From Clostridium transplantifaecale (GTDB lineage: Bacteria; Bacillota; Clostridia; Lachnospirales; Lachnospiraceae): DNA of 64,000 bases. The stretch spans positions 209,676 to 273,675 of the forward strand of contig NZ_UYZY01000008.1 of the NCBI RefSeq assembly GCF_900626075.1. The letters run 5' to 3'. The position numbers were made by a program, and so were the translations under genes. The notes below the pieces were generated by a model. That model saw only the letters and a program-made list of their open reading frames with translations, ran no database searches and had not been told where the DNA came from. How positions within the stretch are numbered: the stretch's first letter is position 1; each line of letters opens with the position of its first letter. This document shows positions 18,457 to 27,006 of the stretch, piece after piece.

Positions 18457-19305
18457 TTAATACAATCCTGTCTTTGTCATATATTCATCCAGTTTTTCCA
18501 GCCGCTTTCTGCCTTCTTTCCCACTCATCTTCCCCGTCAGTGTCACGATGATTTCCATCGACAGCGCCAGTGAGGATATCGAGTTGGCGAAGCTGAATGA
18601 ATCCACCTGGTTTACGACCGTAACTTCGGCGTTCTCCGCCACCGGGGACGTCACACTGTCCGTAAATACAATCACAGGACAGCCCGCTCTGTGCGCCATC
18701 TCCGCTACCGTCAGGGCATGGCCCGAATAACGCGGGAGGCTGAACAGGATCAGGACGTCTTTCTCCCCCATATCCATTGCCTCATCTTCAAACCCATCCC
18801 TGCGATTGACGTTTCTGACATCCTTCAGGATATGGGACAGCACCGTTGTAAAGTAATCGGCAAGGCCGGCCGTATTTCTGAATCCGGCAATATATTTTTT
18901 TTCGGCTTTTAAAAGCATCCCGGCGATTTTTAAATACTTTTCATTCCCGTTTTCCACCTGATCGCAGGCAGCGCGGCTGGCGTGCTGCCTCCTGACCGCG
19001 TCGGGAATTTCCTCCGGCGTAAGACGGTCAGCGTTCTTAATCTTCTCATAGGGAAGTCTGGAACGGCTGATGGCCTGTTTTACCGTCAGGGCGTCTTCCT
19101 GAAGGAAACGGCGGAAGCTCCTGAAGTTTTCAAACCCCAGTGTTTTAGCCAGACGGATTACCGAGGTGTCCCCTACTCCCGACGCAGCGGCCAGCTCCAT
19201 GGAAGTCATGACGGCTGCCTCATTCCTGTGGGCCAGGAGATAATCAAAAACAAGCTGTTCTTTTTTGGACAGTTTTACCGTCCCGGCAATTTCTTCAAGC
19301 CGCAC
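18457..19305 (-). CDS. MurR/RpiR-family transcriptional regulator
   Basis: The protein has 282 residues starting at GTG (19305), with GGAG inside the end of ridA. N-terminal RpiR helix-turn-helix (residues about 1-75: LSKKEQLVFDYLL, MELAAASGVGDTSVIRLAKTLGFENF) and C-terminal SIS domain (about 110-260, YIAGFRNTAGLADYF, LILFSLPRYSGHAL). SIS domains usually sense phosphosugars, but here the gene is last in an operon with a threonine/serine dehydratase and RidA, so the ligand may be linked to amino-acid deamination. Probably regulates its own operon. Confidence 0.88.
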   Translation of the reverse strand: MRLEEIAGTVKLSKKEQLVFDYLLAHRNEAAVMTSMELAAASGVGDTSVIRLAKTLGFENFRSFRRFLQEDALTVKQAISRSRLPYEKIKNADRLTPEEIPDAVRRQHASRAACDQVENGNEKYLKIAGMLLKAEKKYIAGFRNTAGLADYFTTVLSHILKDVRNVNRRDGFEDEAMDMGEKDVLILFSLPRYSGHALTVAEMAHRAGCPVIVFTDSVTSPVAENAEVTVVNQVDSFSFANSISSLALSMEIIVTLTGKMSGKEGRKRLEKLDEYMTKTGLY

Positions 19306-19309
19306 CGGT

Positions 19310-19687
19310 CTACTCCGCTTTCACTTCTGCGGTAGCCTCCAGCTCCAGGAGGCAGCCTTTGTTCAGTCTTCCAACCGGAAGCACAATTCTGGCCGGTTTG
19401 TGCGCTCCGAAAAATTCGCTGTAAACCTTGTTTACGTCACCCCAGTAATCCATGGAACTGACATAAATACGGCACATTACCACGTCTTCTTTTGTACACC
19501 CGGCTGCGTTCAGCACGCTCTCCATCTTTCCGAGCGCCATCCTCGTCTCTGCCTCAATACCGCCTTCTGCCGGCAGCCCCGTCGCCGGATCGGCGGATGT
19601 CTGACCCGATATGTATAGCGTTCCGTTGCTGATCATTCCCGGTGTATAGTGTCCCGATGGGCTGTTCTCATTAAATACCTGTTTCAT
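19310..19687 (-). CDS. ridA: RidA-family enamine/imine deaminase
   Basis: The protein has 125 residues, the normal RidA length. Key segments are NGTLYISGQTSADPATG and CRIYVSSMDYWGDVNKVYSEFFG, followed by PARIVLPVGRL. RidA hydrolyses reactive 2-aminoacrylate or 2-aminocrotonate released by PLP dehydratases, which fits its position 29 bases after the dehydratase gene. The GxL segment in place of the usual RxxVxVxxLPxG motif suggests a variant substrate range. AAGGAGG precedes the ATG. Confidence 0.9.
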   Translation of the reverse strand: MKQVFNENSPSGHYTPGMISNGTLYISGQTSADPATGLPAEGGIEAETRMALGKMESVLNAAGCTKEDVVMCRIYVSSMDYWGDVNKVYSEFFGAHKPARIVLPVGRLNKGCLLELEATAEVKAE

Positions 19688-19716
19688 TTTGATATTACCT
19701 CCTTAATTATAAGTAT

Positions 19717-20679
19717 TTAGCAGATTGATTCAAGCTTCTTTATCTGATCCAGTCCTACATTGCCGCCTGAAACAACAAAGCAGACCCTGTCCGACTCTTT
19801 CACATTCCACTTTTTCAGTTCACCCTGGAGCGCCGCGCCAATCCCAATACAAGAGGACGGCTCGGCCAGAATTTTCCCTTCCATGAGAAGAAGCTTCATT
19901 GCCTTTAACATGAATTCATCTTTTACTCCCACAAAACCTTCTACATTAGCAGTGACAATCGGATAATTTTTCTCGCCCGGTTTCTGGGTCAGCAGCGCAT
20001 CGGCAACCGATCTCTGCTCCTCCAGGTTTACCCGCTCACCTGCCTCCACGCTTTTCGCATATCTGCGGAGGGCGGCAGGCTCTGCGCCGATTACCCTGGC
20101 TCCCGGAATCTCTGACTTAACCGCAGTGCTCACGCCTCCAATCAGGCCTCCGCCTCCGATTGGTACAACCACAAAATCGGCGTCGGGAAGCTGCTCGGCA
20201 ATCTCGAGTCCCAGGGTTCCCTGGCCTGCAATAATCTGATAATCATCATAGGGATGGATGATCGTATAACCGTACTTTTCACTGAGCTGTCCGGCGATGA
20301 CATGGCGTTCGCTCAGTTTGCACTGGACCACCTCGGCTCCCAGATTCCTGATTCCGTCAACCTTCACCTGCGGTGCATTGTCCGGTATGACGATGGTTGC
20401 CTTCACTCCCAGAAGTTTTGCCGCAAACGCCACCCCTTTGCCGTGGTTTCCCGAGGATGCGGCTACCACTCCGTTTTTCAGCTCCTCCTTCGGCAGCGTC
20501 AGCATCTTATTCAGGGCGCCCCTGATTTTAAATGAGTTCGTGCGCTGCATGCACTCCGGCTTGATATACACCTGACATCCCAATGTTTCATCCAGATTCT
20601 GCAGATGAATCACCGGCGTCTGGTAAATATAGGGAGCAAGACGCTCCCTTGCCGCCTGGATTTCTTCGATTCCAAACAT
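19717..20679 (-). CDS. Threonine/serine ammonia-lyase (PLP, catabolic type)
   Basis: The protein has 320 residues, one catalytic domain without an ACT regulatory domain, so it is of the catabolic TdcB/serine racemase-like type. Lys51 in TNSFKIRGALNKM binds PLP, SSGNHGKG (75-82) binds its phosphate, and a PIGGGGLIGG loop is present. It converts threonine to 2-oxobutyrate and ammonia (or serine to pyruvate). AAGGAG precedes the ATG at 20679. First gene of the dehydratase-ridA-rpiR operon, with a clear promoter at 20784-20812. Confidence 0.9.
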   Translation of the reverse strand: MFGIEEIQAARERLAPYIYQTPVIHLQNLDETLGCQVYIKPECMQRTNSFKIRGALNKMLTLPKEELKNGVVAASSGNHGKGVAFAAKLLGVKATIVIPDNAPQVKVDGIRNLGAEVVQCKLSERHVIAGQLSEKYGYTIIHPYDDYQIIAGQGTLGLEIAEQLPDADFVVVPIGGGGLIGGVSTAVKSEIPGARVIGAEPAALRRYAKSVEAGERVNLEEQRSVADALLTQKPGEKNYPIVTANVEGFVGVKDEFMLKAMKLLLMEGKILAEPSSCIGIGAALQGELKKWNVKESDRVCFVVSGGNVGLDQIKKLESIC

Positions 20680-20783
20680 GGTAATTGACTCCTTTCATTG
20701 CTGCTTGATTAGCATAGTATTGTTATTTGGAAATTTAAAAAATATTACTAGTTATTTTTCAAAATAATAAATGATAATATTTA

Positions 20784-20812
20784 TTTTATCCTTTTTATCG
20801 GCATCTGTCAAG
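20784..20812 (-). promoter_or_regulatory. SigA promoter of the dehydratase/RidA/RpiR operon
   Basis: TTGACA (20807-20812) and TAAAAT (20784-20789) are separated by 17 bases on the minus strand. The roughly 100-base untranslated leader is very AT-rich with partial inverted repeats near +1 (20763-20786), where a repressor could bind. Confidence 0.7.
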
Positions 20813-20822
20813 AAGCTGTTTC

Positions 20823-20845
20823 TGTAATTTGCACTGCAAATTACA
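20823..20845. promoter_or_regulatory. Perfect 23-bp palindrome upstream of the -35
   Basis: TGTAATTTGCA and TGCAAATTACA surround a single central base. It sits about 10 bases upstream of the -35 of the dehydratase operon and directly after the stop of the OppF fragment, a typical position for an activator site. Confidence 0.5.
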
Positions 20846-20848
20846 CTG

Positions 20849-20923
20849 TTACACTGCACGCAGCATCCCCTTCGGTGTTTTAAAATACTTTTTAAGTTCT
20901 CTTACTTCCAGCAGTGCATTCAT
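20849..20923 (-). pseudogene. OppF/DppF ATP-binding protein, 5' remnant
   Basis: A 24-codon frame with an excellent ribosome binding site (AAGGAGG) encodes MNALLEVRELKKYFKTPKG followed by MLRAV and stop. This is the usual N-terminus of the oligopeptide ABC transporter ATPase OppF/DppF (LLEVxxLKKYF...LxAV), broken off exactly where the conserved DxVSF segment should follow. No Walker A or other parts exist nearby. It is probably the remnant of a deletion or rearrangement; a reused leader peptide is an alternative. Confidence 0.55.
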
Positions 20924-21027
20924 CAAAAACCGGCCTCCTTCCCCGCAACAATTCTATTTGACACCCCCACCCCTGCCATATATACTGAATGAAAAGACAT
21001 CTTTAAATTCAAAGGAGGCTGTCACAT

Positions 21028-21732
21028 ATGGATAACACCGAAAGAAAGAACACGCCGCAGACACCGGTTCAAAACGATTCCCCGGCTTCGGATACATGTC
21101 ATGTTCCCAAGCTCCACACCTGCACGGACTGCGGTCTTTTAGGCTGCGGAACTGAAGACGGCAGTTACCCGCCGTTCTGCCTGACCGAACAGGCCGACAG
21201 GGACGAGCTGGACGAGATTGCTTCTCTTTACGCATCCGACGCGATCGACGGAAGGATGGCGAGAGCTTCCGCTAAAATCGAGGGAAATTACTACTGCCAG
21301 AAGACCCGGGTGGAGGAGACCGTCCTCTTTATCAAAGCTATTGGGGCAAAACGCGTGGGAATTGCTACCTGCTCCGGACTGATCAATGAGGCTAAAACAT
21401 TTGCCAGGATACTTAAGAAAAACGAAATTGATTATGTAAGCGTAATCTGTAAGGTGGGCAGCCGTGATAAGAAGGAGATGGGTCTTGCCGAGGAAGATAA
21501 AATTCATCCAAACCAGTTTGAGCCTATGTGCAATCCCGTTCTCCAGGCCCGCTATCTGAACCGGGCTGGCACTGATTTGAATATTGTCATCGGCCTCTGC
21601 GTCGGCCATGACGCACTCTTCAATAAGCACTCCGAAGCTCCCGTCACAACGCTGATTGCAAAAGACCGTATTCTGGCACATAATCCCGTGGCGGCGCTTT
21701 ACTGCCATTATTATGATAAGCTATATAAATAG
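21028..21732 (+). CDS. DUF1847 metal-binding protein
   Basis: The protein has 234 residues, cysteine-rich. It opens with HTCTDCGLLGCG and a further cysteine at YPPFC, a zinc- or iron-sulfur-like set, followed by a domain with TCSGLINEAKTFARILKK and NIVIGLCVGHDALFNKHS. These fit the DUF1847 family, found in anaerobes and of unknown function. AAAGGAGG precedes the ATG. It lies next to the convergent AmmeMemoRadiSam genes but is not co-transcribed with them. Confidence 0.85.
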   Translation: MDNTERKNTPQTPVQNDSPASDTCHVPKLHTCTDCGLLGCGTEDGSYPPFCLTEQADRDELDEIASLYASDAIDGRMARASAKIEGNYYCQKTRVEETVLFIKAIGAKRVGIATCSGLINEAKTFARILKKNEIDYVSVICKVGSRDKKEMGLAEEDKIHPNQFEPMCNPVLQARYLNRAGTDLNIVIGLCVGHDALFNKHSEAPVTTLIAKDRILAHNPVAALYCHYYDKLYK

Positions 21733-21776
21733 GATTCTTAAGAGGCAGAATCCATGCGCGGCTAATCCGGTATAAA

Positions 21777-21829
21777 GAAAAGACGGTGCGCGGCAGCTGT
21801 TTTATAGCCGCCGGGGCCCGTCTTTTTTA
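21777..21829. terminator. Bidirectional terminator
   Basis: AAAAGACGG (about 21778-21786) pairs with CCGTCTTTT (from 21818), with an inner GC-rich stem. It separates DUF1847 from the convergent radical SAM gene. Confidence 0.8.
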
Positions 21830-21840
21830 ATTACCATCAT

Positions 21841-22683
21841 TCAGCAGTTTCCCACCTTCACAAACCTCAGATGGCTCCTGGCTGTATCCGCCAGCCGGAG
21901 CAGTGTCTCAATGTTTGTCGCCTCACGGTCCGTCATCCTGTATCTGGGGAAAAAACGGTTCAGATGAAGCGGGATATCCGGCCGGACCGATGCAAGCCAC
22001 CGGGCCAGTTTCTCTATCTCTTCCTCCGAATCATTGAGTCCCGGAATTACAAGCGTAGTCACTTCCACATGGCTTTTCCCGGCCGCGGTGACGATGAACC
22101 GCTTCACATCCTCCAGGCTGCCGTGCACCATCCGGTAAAACTCCGGGGTAAATCCCTTTAAATCCACATTGAAGGCATCAATCCACGGAAGAATTTCATC
22201 CAGCACTTCTCCGGAAGCCGAACCGTTTGTGATGACGGCATTTTTAAGTCCCATTTCCCGGGCAAGGATCGAACAGTCCCTCACATACTCATAATTGATC
22301 AAAGGCTCGTTATACGTATAGGCAAGCCCGATATTTCCAAAATCACGGCTTTCCAGCGCCATTTTCACCGCCTCCTCCGGGCTCAGATGACGGATAGGCA
22401 GCTCTCCTCTCAAAATCTCCTCCTCTCCCGCCATGGAAATCTCATGGTTCTGGCAGAAAGGGCAGGAAAAGTTGCAGCCGTAGCTTCCAAGTGACAAGAT
22501 GCGGCTCCCCGGATAAAAATAATGGAGCGGTTTCTTTTCAATCGGATCCAGCGAAACTGAAGTTACTTTTCCATAGGCATTGCTTTTAATCGTTCCGCCC
22601 CGGTTATATCTCACCTTGCACATGCCTGTCCGGCCTTCTTCCAGCATGCAGTGGTTTGCGCATACATTACAGGCTGTTTTCAA
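21841..22683 (-). CDS. amrS: AmmeMemoRadiSam system radical SAM enzyme
   Basis: The protein has 280 residues. The radical SAM cluster cysteines are C70, C74 and C77 (CNFSCPFC). An additional N-terminal set (CNVCANHC, MCKVRYNRGG) is typical of AmrS/PflA-like proteins, as are GLAYTYNEPLINYEY and VTTLVIPGLNDSEEEI. It is encoded with the Memo/AMMECR1 protein, whose stop overlaps this start (ATGA). The system is widely conserved but its substrate is not established; a role in generating or modifying a small molecule by radical chemistry is presumed. Confidence 0.92.
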   Translation of the reverse strand: MKTACNVCANHCMLEEGRTGMCKVRYNRGGTIKSNAYGKVTSVSLDPIEKKPLHYFYPGSRILSLGSYGCNFSCPFCQNHEISMAGEEEILRGELPIRHLSPEEAVKMALESRDFGNIGLAYTYNEPLINYEYVRDCSILAREMGLKNAVITNGSASGEVLDEILPWIDAFNVDLKGFTPEFYRMVHGSLEDVKRFIVTAAGKSHVEVTTLVIPGLNDSEEEIEKLARWLASVRPDIPLHLNRFFPRYRMTDREATNIETLLRLADTARSHLRFVKVGNC

Positions 22684-23990
22684 TAATGTCTCACCACCTC
22701 AAACCGTTCCAGTCCATAGTCTTCTTCCCAGTCGATTCCGGCTTTTTTAAGGGCGATAAAAATCTGCTGTTCCACCGTATCAACCCCTTCCAGGTTTGGA
22801 AGGAGGAGTCCCTTTCTCCGCCCGCTGCTCACAATGACGCCGTATCGCTTTACATCCAGTTCCTTCAACGAGGAAACGGATTCAGCCGTCCCCAGCACAT
22901 CCACGGTGCAGATAATTTCAGGAAGTTCCTCTCTTTTTACCTCCGGGAATCTGGGATCATAGATTCCGGCGCTCACCGCATTATCGATGATTTCAAGCGC
23001 CACATTCTTTTGTACTCCCTGGATTGTCCCAATACATCCACGCAGTTCCCCGTCCTTTTTCAGGGAAACAAATACTCCGGCCCGGGTTTTAAGCATCTCC
23101 TCCGGCACTTTAAAGGATGCCAGTTCCGGTTCCTGCATTTCCCGGCCGTTCTCCAGAAAACAGGTCAGGGATTCCCTGGCCAGCGCCACATAGGCGTCCT
23201 GAAATGCGGCCACCGCGTAACCCACTCCAAACGGCCCCTCATATGACAGGAGACGTGAGCGAAGTGTCTTTCCTTCCAGGCATCCGGCCATGATACAAAA
23301 GGCGCGATGACCGCATTCTCCCGCTTTCCCGCAGAATTCTTCCGTGAATTCAAGCATCCGGTGCAGCTCTCCCCCCGCCATGATTTCAGTTACTCTCCGG
23401 TCGTACTCCGGTCCCTCTTTTGTGTATTCGTAAGGGCCGCTGTCCAGCAGGCAGTGTGAAAGATCACCGCTGGCAATTACCACAATCCGCCGGTTAAGCC
23501 GCCCCGCCGCCTCTGCAATACAGCGTCCCAGCCTGAAATGTTCCTCAAACGGAAGACCCGAAAGACCAATCCTGACCAGCTTAAAATCCTTCATCTCCCT
23601 GTTCAGGAAATAGAGCGGTATCATTGTGGCATGGTCGAGCTCCCGTCCTCTCTCCCCTTCCGTCCCTGCCGCGATATTCTTCTCCTCGGCAAGGCCGCAA
23701 AGCTCCGCGGCAAACTCCGTGTCATAAATACCGCCAATCTGTAACTCCGGATATCCATAAAGGCCGAAATCCCCCTTTGCCCGCGTACCCGGGGAGATAT
23801 GGAAATAGTCCCGGTACATGACACTGTGCGGCGAAAGAATGACCACCGTTTCCGGATGCATGGCGGCGGCCTCCTTCGCAATCTCCCGGTAGGAATCAAT
23901 GGTTTTCTGAATTCTCCGCTCTTCCCCTCTCCCTATATCCGGCAGGATAAGGGGAGGATGAGGTACAATAAATGCTCCTGCTACCGCCAT
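22680..23990 (-). CDS. AmmeMemoRadiSam system protein: Memo (LigB-like) fused to AMMECR1
   Basis: The protein has 436 residues from the ATG at 23990 (AGGAGG upstream; the in-frame ATG at 24017 is less well placed). Residues about 5-260 are a class III extradiol-dioxygenase-like Memo domain (FIVPHPPLILPDIG, ILSPHSVMYRD, IASGDLSHCL), and residues about 265-430 are AMMECR1 (GVFVSLKKDGELRGCIGT, IYDPRFPEV). LRGCIG is the AMMECR1 signature. In many genomes these are separate genes; the fusion implies a complex. Translationally coupled to amrS. Confidence 0.92.
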   Translation of the reverse strand: MAVAGAFIVPHPPLILPDIGRGEERRIQKTIDSYREIAKEAAAMHPETVVILSPHSVMYRDYFHISPGTRAKGDFGLYGYPELQIGGIYDTEFAAELCGLAEEKNIAAGTEGERGRELDHATMIPLYFLNREMKDFKLVRIGLSGLPFEEHFRLGRCIAEAAGRLNRRIVVIASGDLSHCLLDSGPYEYTKEGPEYDRRVTEIMAGGELHRMLEFTEEFCGKAGECGHRAFCIMAGCLEGKTLRSRLLSYEGPFGVGYAVAAFQDAYVALARESLTCFLENGREMQEPELASFKVPEEMLKTRAGVFVSLKKDGELRGCIGTIQGVQKNVALEIIDNAVSAGIYDPRFPEVKREELPEIICTVDVLGTAESVSSLKELDVKRYGVIVSSGRRKGLLLPNLEGVDTVEQQIFIALKKAGIDWEEDYGLERFEVVRHY

Positions 23991-24074
23991 ATGGCACCCT
24001 CCTTTTGTGATATGCACACCCTGTTTGTTCTTATATTTTTACGATAACACCGATTGCAATATTATTCAACCAAA

Positions 24075-24122
24075 ACTCCCCCACACAGAACATCAAGAAT
24101 TTGGTGTCCTGCATGGGGGAGT
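24075..24122. other. Inverted repeat between AmmeMemoRadiSam and leuA
   Basis: ACTCCCCCA (24075-24083) and TGGGGGAGT (24114-24122) pair across a 30-base loop. Two further small hairpins follow before the leuA stop (TAACAC/GTGTTA near 24200 and TTCTGCCG/CGGCAGAA near 24216-24232). None has a good T-run, so they may be weak terminators or mRNA 3' structures. Confidence 0.4.
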
Positions 24123-24235
24123 ATAGACGAGGAGGGCTCCCCTGTCTAATATTGTTATAGTTGACTCCCCTGCCGGCAAGTGGCGGTGCAGAGAACTGTA
24201 ACACTCATCGTGTTATTCTGCCGTCGGCAGAAGGG

Positions 24236-26245
24236 TTATACACTGCGGCTCTGTGCCCTGTACTGGCCAGGGGTCATATCATATGTCTTCTTAAACAAAC
24301 GGTTAAAATGTTCCACCGTCTCATATCCGACGGTCTCCGCAATGGATTCCACCGACTGGTTCGACTCTTTCAGCATTTTTCTTGCCTTTTTAAGTCTCGC
24401 CTTTTTGACGGCTTCCTGGAAGGTCATTCCCGATTTCTGTCTGATATATCTGGACAGATACGGTTTTGACAAATTAAAACTTTCCGCCAGATTCTCCAGA
24501 GTCACGTCGCAGTAATGGCTCTGTACATATTTCATAATATCAACGATTCTCTCTTCCCGGCCCTCTTTCACGTTCTGGCTGGCGGCCAGTTTATTGGCGG
24601 CTGAGACAAGCGCCTCAATGGAGCTTATAATAATATCCTCATCAATGCCAACGCCCCAGAACATATTACCCTGGTTCATAATACCCACGTAGGAAGCGGC
24701 CTTGGAGGAGGAACCTCTGGAAACGGCATGCTCTTCGTAAATACTCAGTTCATAGCTCAGGCCGAAATAAAGTTTAATTGCATTGCTGACGGCATCCAAC
24801 CGGCCGTTTCCTGTGGCCTCAATCACGCGTCTTTCCTTATTCTGCTCGATTGTCACCTGTGCTGCGATACCTTCCTCGGTCTGTCTGAAATCATAGTCGG
24901 TAATATTGAAAATATTTCTCGGTGCGATATAATGATCCTCGAAAATCTGGTAAATCTCCGCGGGAGCCAGTTCCTGATGCTTTCTGTCGGAAACTCCCTT
25001 CACCAGGTAGCCTACCTCCTCACGCATCTTATCCGGCACATCGATGCCAAAGTTCTGTTTCAGGATAAATGCGACTCCGCCCTTACCGGACTGGCTGTTG
25101 ATACGGATGACATCAGACTCATACTCACGTCCGACATCGGCCGGATCGATAGGCAGATACGGAACATCCCACCTCTCTCCGCTCTTTCCTTCTTCTCTCC
25201 AGGACATGCCTTTGGAAATAGCGTCCTGATGAGAACCGGAAAATGCGGTAAATACAAGATCGCCCGCATACGGCGTCCTCTCATAAACCTTCATGCCGGT
25301 CAGGGTCTCATATGTCTCCCTGACTTTTGCGATATTGCTAAAATCCAATTTCGGCTCCACGCCGTGGCAGAACATGTTCATTGCAACTGTGACAAGATCC
25401 ACGTTACCCGTCCTCTCACCGTTTCCAAAGAGCGTTCCTTCTATACGGTCCGCACCGGCCAGCACTCCCATCTCCGCGTCGCTGATTCCGCAGCCTCTGT
25501 CATTGTGGGGATGCACGCTGAGAACCACGCTGTCCCTGTATTTTAAATTTTTATGGATATATTCAACCTGTGAGGCAAATACGTGAGGCATGGCGATCTG
25601 GACTGTAGTGGGAATATTGATAATGACCTTTTTCCCGGGTGTCGGTTTCCAGACATCCAGGACTGCATTGCAGACCTCCACCGCATAGTCGACCTCTGTT
25701 CCCGGGAAACTCTCCGGACTGTATTCAAATGTAAAGTTACCCTCCGTCGCATCGGCCAGGCTCTTTAAAAGCACCGCGCCGTCCACTGCTATCTTTTTAA
25801 CCTCGTCGCGTCCCTTCTTAAATACCTGTTCCCTCTGTGCGACAGATGTGGAATTGTAAAGATGCACGATAGCGTGGGGAGCGCCCTTTACCGCCTCAAA
25901 TGTCTTTTTGATAATATGTTCTCTCGCCTGGGTCAGCACCTGGATCGTCACATCGTCCGGAATCATGTTCCGCTCGATAAGAGCCCTGATAAACTGGTAT
26001 TCCGTATCGGAAGCGGCCGGAAAACCGACCTCAATCTCCTTAAATCCAACCTCTACGAGCATTTTGAAAAACTCCAGCTTTTCACTCAGCCCCATCGGCT
26101 CCACAAGAGCCTGGTTTCCATCGCGCAAATCCACGCTGCACCAGATCGGCGCTTTATCAATATAATCTTTTTTCACCCAGTCGTAAGTAACGACCGGGGG
26201 CATAAAATAAGATTTACCATACTTTTCCGCTACATTTACATTCAT
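24236..26245 (-). CDS. leuA: 2-isopropylmalate synthase fused to an AraC-type DNA-binding domain
   Basis: The protein has 669 residues from the ATG at 26245 (GGGAGG 8 bases upstream); the open frame extends to 26323 without support. Residues about 30-330 are the HMGL-like TIM barrel (SVDLRDGNQALVEP, metal ligands in SVHPHNDRG), and residues about 430-550 the LeuA C-terminal domains. It condenses acetyl-CoA with 2-oxoisovalerate, the first step of leucine synthesis. Unexpectedly, residues 564-669 form a complete AraC/XylS double helix-turn-helix (TLENLAESFNLSKPYLSRYI and SVESIAETVGYETVEHFNRL). No frameshift or stop separates the parts. Expression is under a T-box leader. The DNA target is unknown. 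Confidence 0.93.
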   Translation of the reverse strand: MNVNVAEKYGKSYFMPPVVTYDWVKKDYIDKAPIWCSVDLRDGNQALVEPMGLSEKLEFFKMLVEVGFKEIEVGFPAASDTEYQFIRALIERNMIPDDVTIQVLTQAREHIIKKTFEAVKGAPHAIVHLYNSTSVAQREQVFKKGRDEVKKIAVDGAVLLKSLADATEGNFTFEYSPESFPGTEVDYAVEVCNAVLDVWKPTPGKKVIINIPTTVQIAMPHVFASQVEYIHKNLKYRDSVVLSVHPHNDRGCGISDAEMGVLAGADRIEGTLFGNGERTGNVDLVTVAMNMFCHGVEPKLDFSNIAKVRETYETLTGMKVYERTPYAGDLVFTAFSGSHQDAISKGMSWREEGKSGERWDVPYLPIDPADVGREYESDVIRINSQSGKGGVAFILKQNFGIDVPDKMREEVGYLVKGVSDRKHQELAPAEIYQIFEDHYIAPRNIFNITDYDFRQTEEGIAAQVTIEQNKERRVIEATGNGRLDAVSNAIKLYFGLSYELSIYEEHAVSRGSSSKAASYVGIMNQGNMFWGVGIDEDIIISSIEALVSAANKLAASQNVKEGREERIVDIMKYVQSHYCDVTLENLAESFNLSKPYLSRYIRQKSGMTFQEAVKKARLKKARKMLKESNQSVESIAETVGYETVEHFNRLFKKTYDMTPGQYRAQSRSV

Positions 26246-26345
26246 TTTCATTTCCTCCCTTATATGGTTATCGATAATTCCTGAGAACTTCTGGGGAACT
26301 TTTCCGAACAGCGAAAAGCGCACTTTTCGAACTTCTCATTGCCGC

Positions 26346-26669
26346 TCAAAAAAAGTCCCCATAAAAATGTTTACCCGAAACATTTTTATAGAGACGCAAT
26401 GTAATCATATACGCGGTACCACTCTATTTCACGGCCCAATCGCCATGCCCTCACTGGCACTTCATGCCATTCCCCTTTCTACGGCGGGAATTCCGTCCGC
26501 ACCTACCCAATCCCTATAGAACCTTCAGCCGGCTGCTCTGAGGCCAGTTCACTGTTTCTCCCCGACCGCCTCGCACCACCCGGCAGCTCTCTGCATTTTC
26601 CGTAAAAACAATTACTCTTCCTCTTCTTCGCTTTATTCTATTCAATTTTTGCTGCTAATTTCTGTTGCT
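26346..26669 (-). promoter_or_regulatory. T-box riboswitch, leucine type, with intrinsic terminator
   Basis: The minus strand carries the T-box hallmark GAGTGGTACCGCG (26412-26424), a long upstream Stem I region, and a terminator ATAAAAATGTTT/AAACATTTTTAT (26361-26372 with 26378-26389) followed by a T-run. A CTC leucine codon (26540-26542) in the Stem I bulge region is the probable specifier. Uncharged tRNA-Leu would favour the antiterminator and allow leuA expression. About 100 bases between the terminator and leuA hold a hairpin CGAAAAG-CGCA-CTTTTCG and no gene. Confidence 0.92.
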
Positions 26670-26675
26670 TTATAA

Positions 26676-26704
26676 ATGTTAACACACTTCATTTCTGCTT
26701 ACAA
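26676..26704 (-). promoter_or_regulatory. Promoter of the leuA T-box leader
   Basis: TTGTAA (26699-26704) and TAACAT (26676-26681) are spaced by 17 bases on the minus strand, placing +1 near 26669 just before the T-box leader. Confidence 0.5.
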
Positions 26705-26874
26705 GGTACGAATTTAATCAATTTTCTTGATTTATTTTATCTTTTCAGGATTTTATGGAGAAAATCACTCCACTACATCCTGCGCGGCTCCGAGCTTACC
26801 ATCCAAATGGATTGATGAATTCGGACGCCTCAACAAATTTCCAAATACAGGAAACACAAAATTCCGGAAACGTA

Positions 26875-26946
26875 TTGACTATCTTATCAAGGCATGCTAT
26901 CCTTTAGGCAGAAATACATTTAGATGTTTTTCTAAACGTCTAAATG
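26875..26946 (+). promoter_or_regulatory. sdpRI promoter and candidate SdpR operator
   Basis: TTGACT (26875-26880) and TATCCT (26898-26903) are spaced by 17 bases. Immediately downstream of +1 lies a 30-bp inverted repeat, CATTTAGATGT (26917-26927) and ACGTCTAAATG (26936-26946), fitting an ArsR-family operator. Binding there would block transcription, consistent with autorepression by SdpR. Confidence 0.7.
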
Positions 26947-27006
26947 AAACACTCCTAACTGCCCCGGCGACAGCCTCCGGGCAGGGTCAACGGAAGGGAG
27001 GTATTT

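Noticed and set aside
24236..26323. LeuA/AraC as two genes joined by a frameshift artefact
   Set aside because: One continuous frame with normal codon use spans both parts, and no start with a ribosome binding site is visible at the domain boundary.
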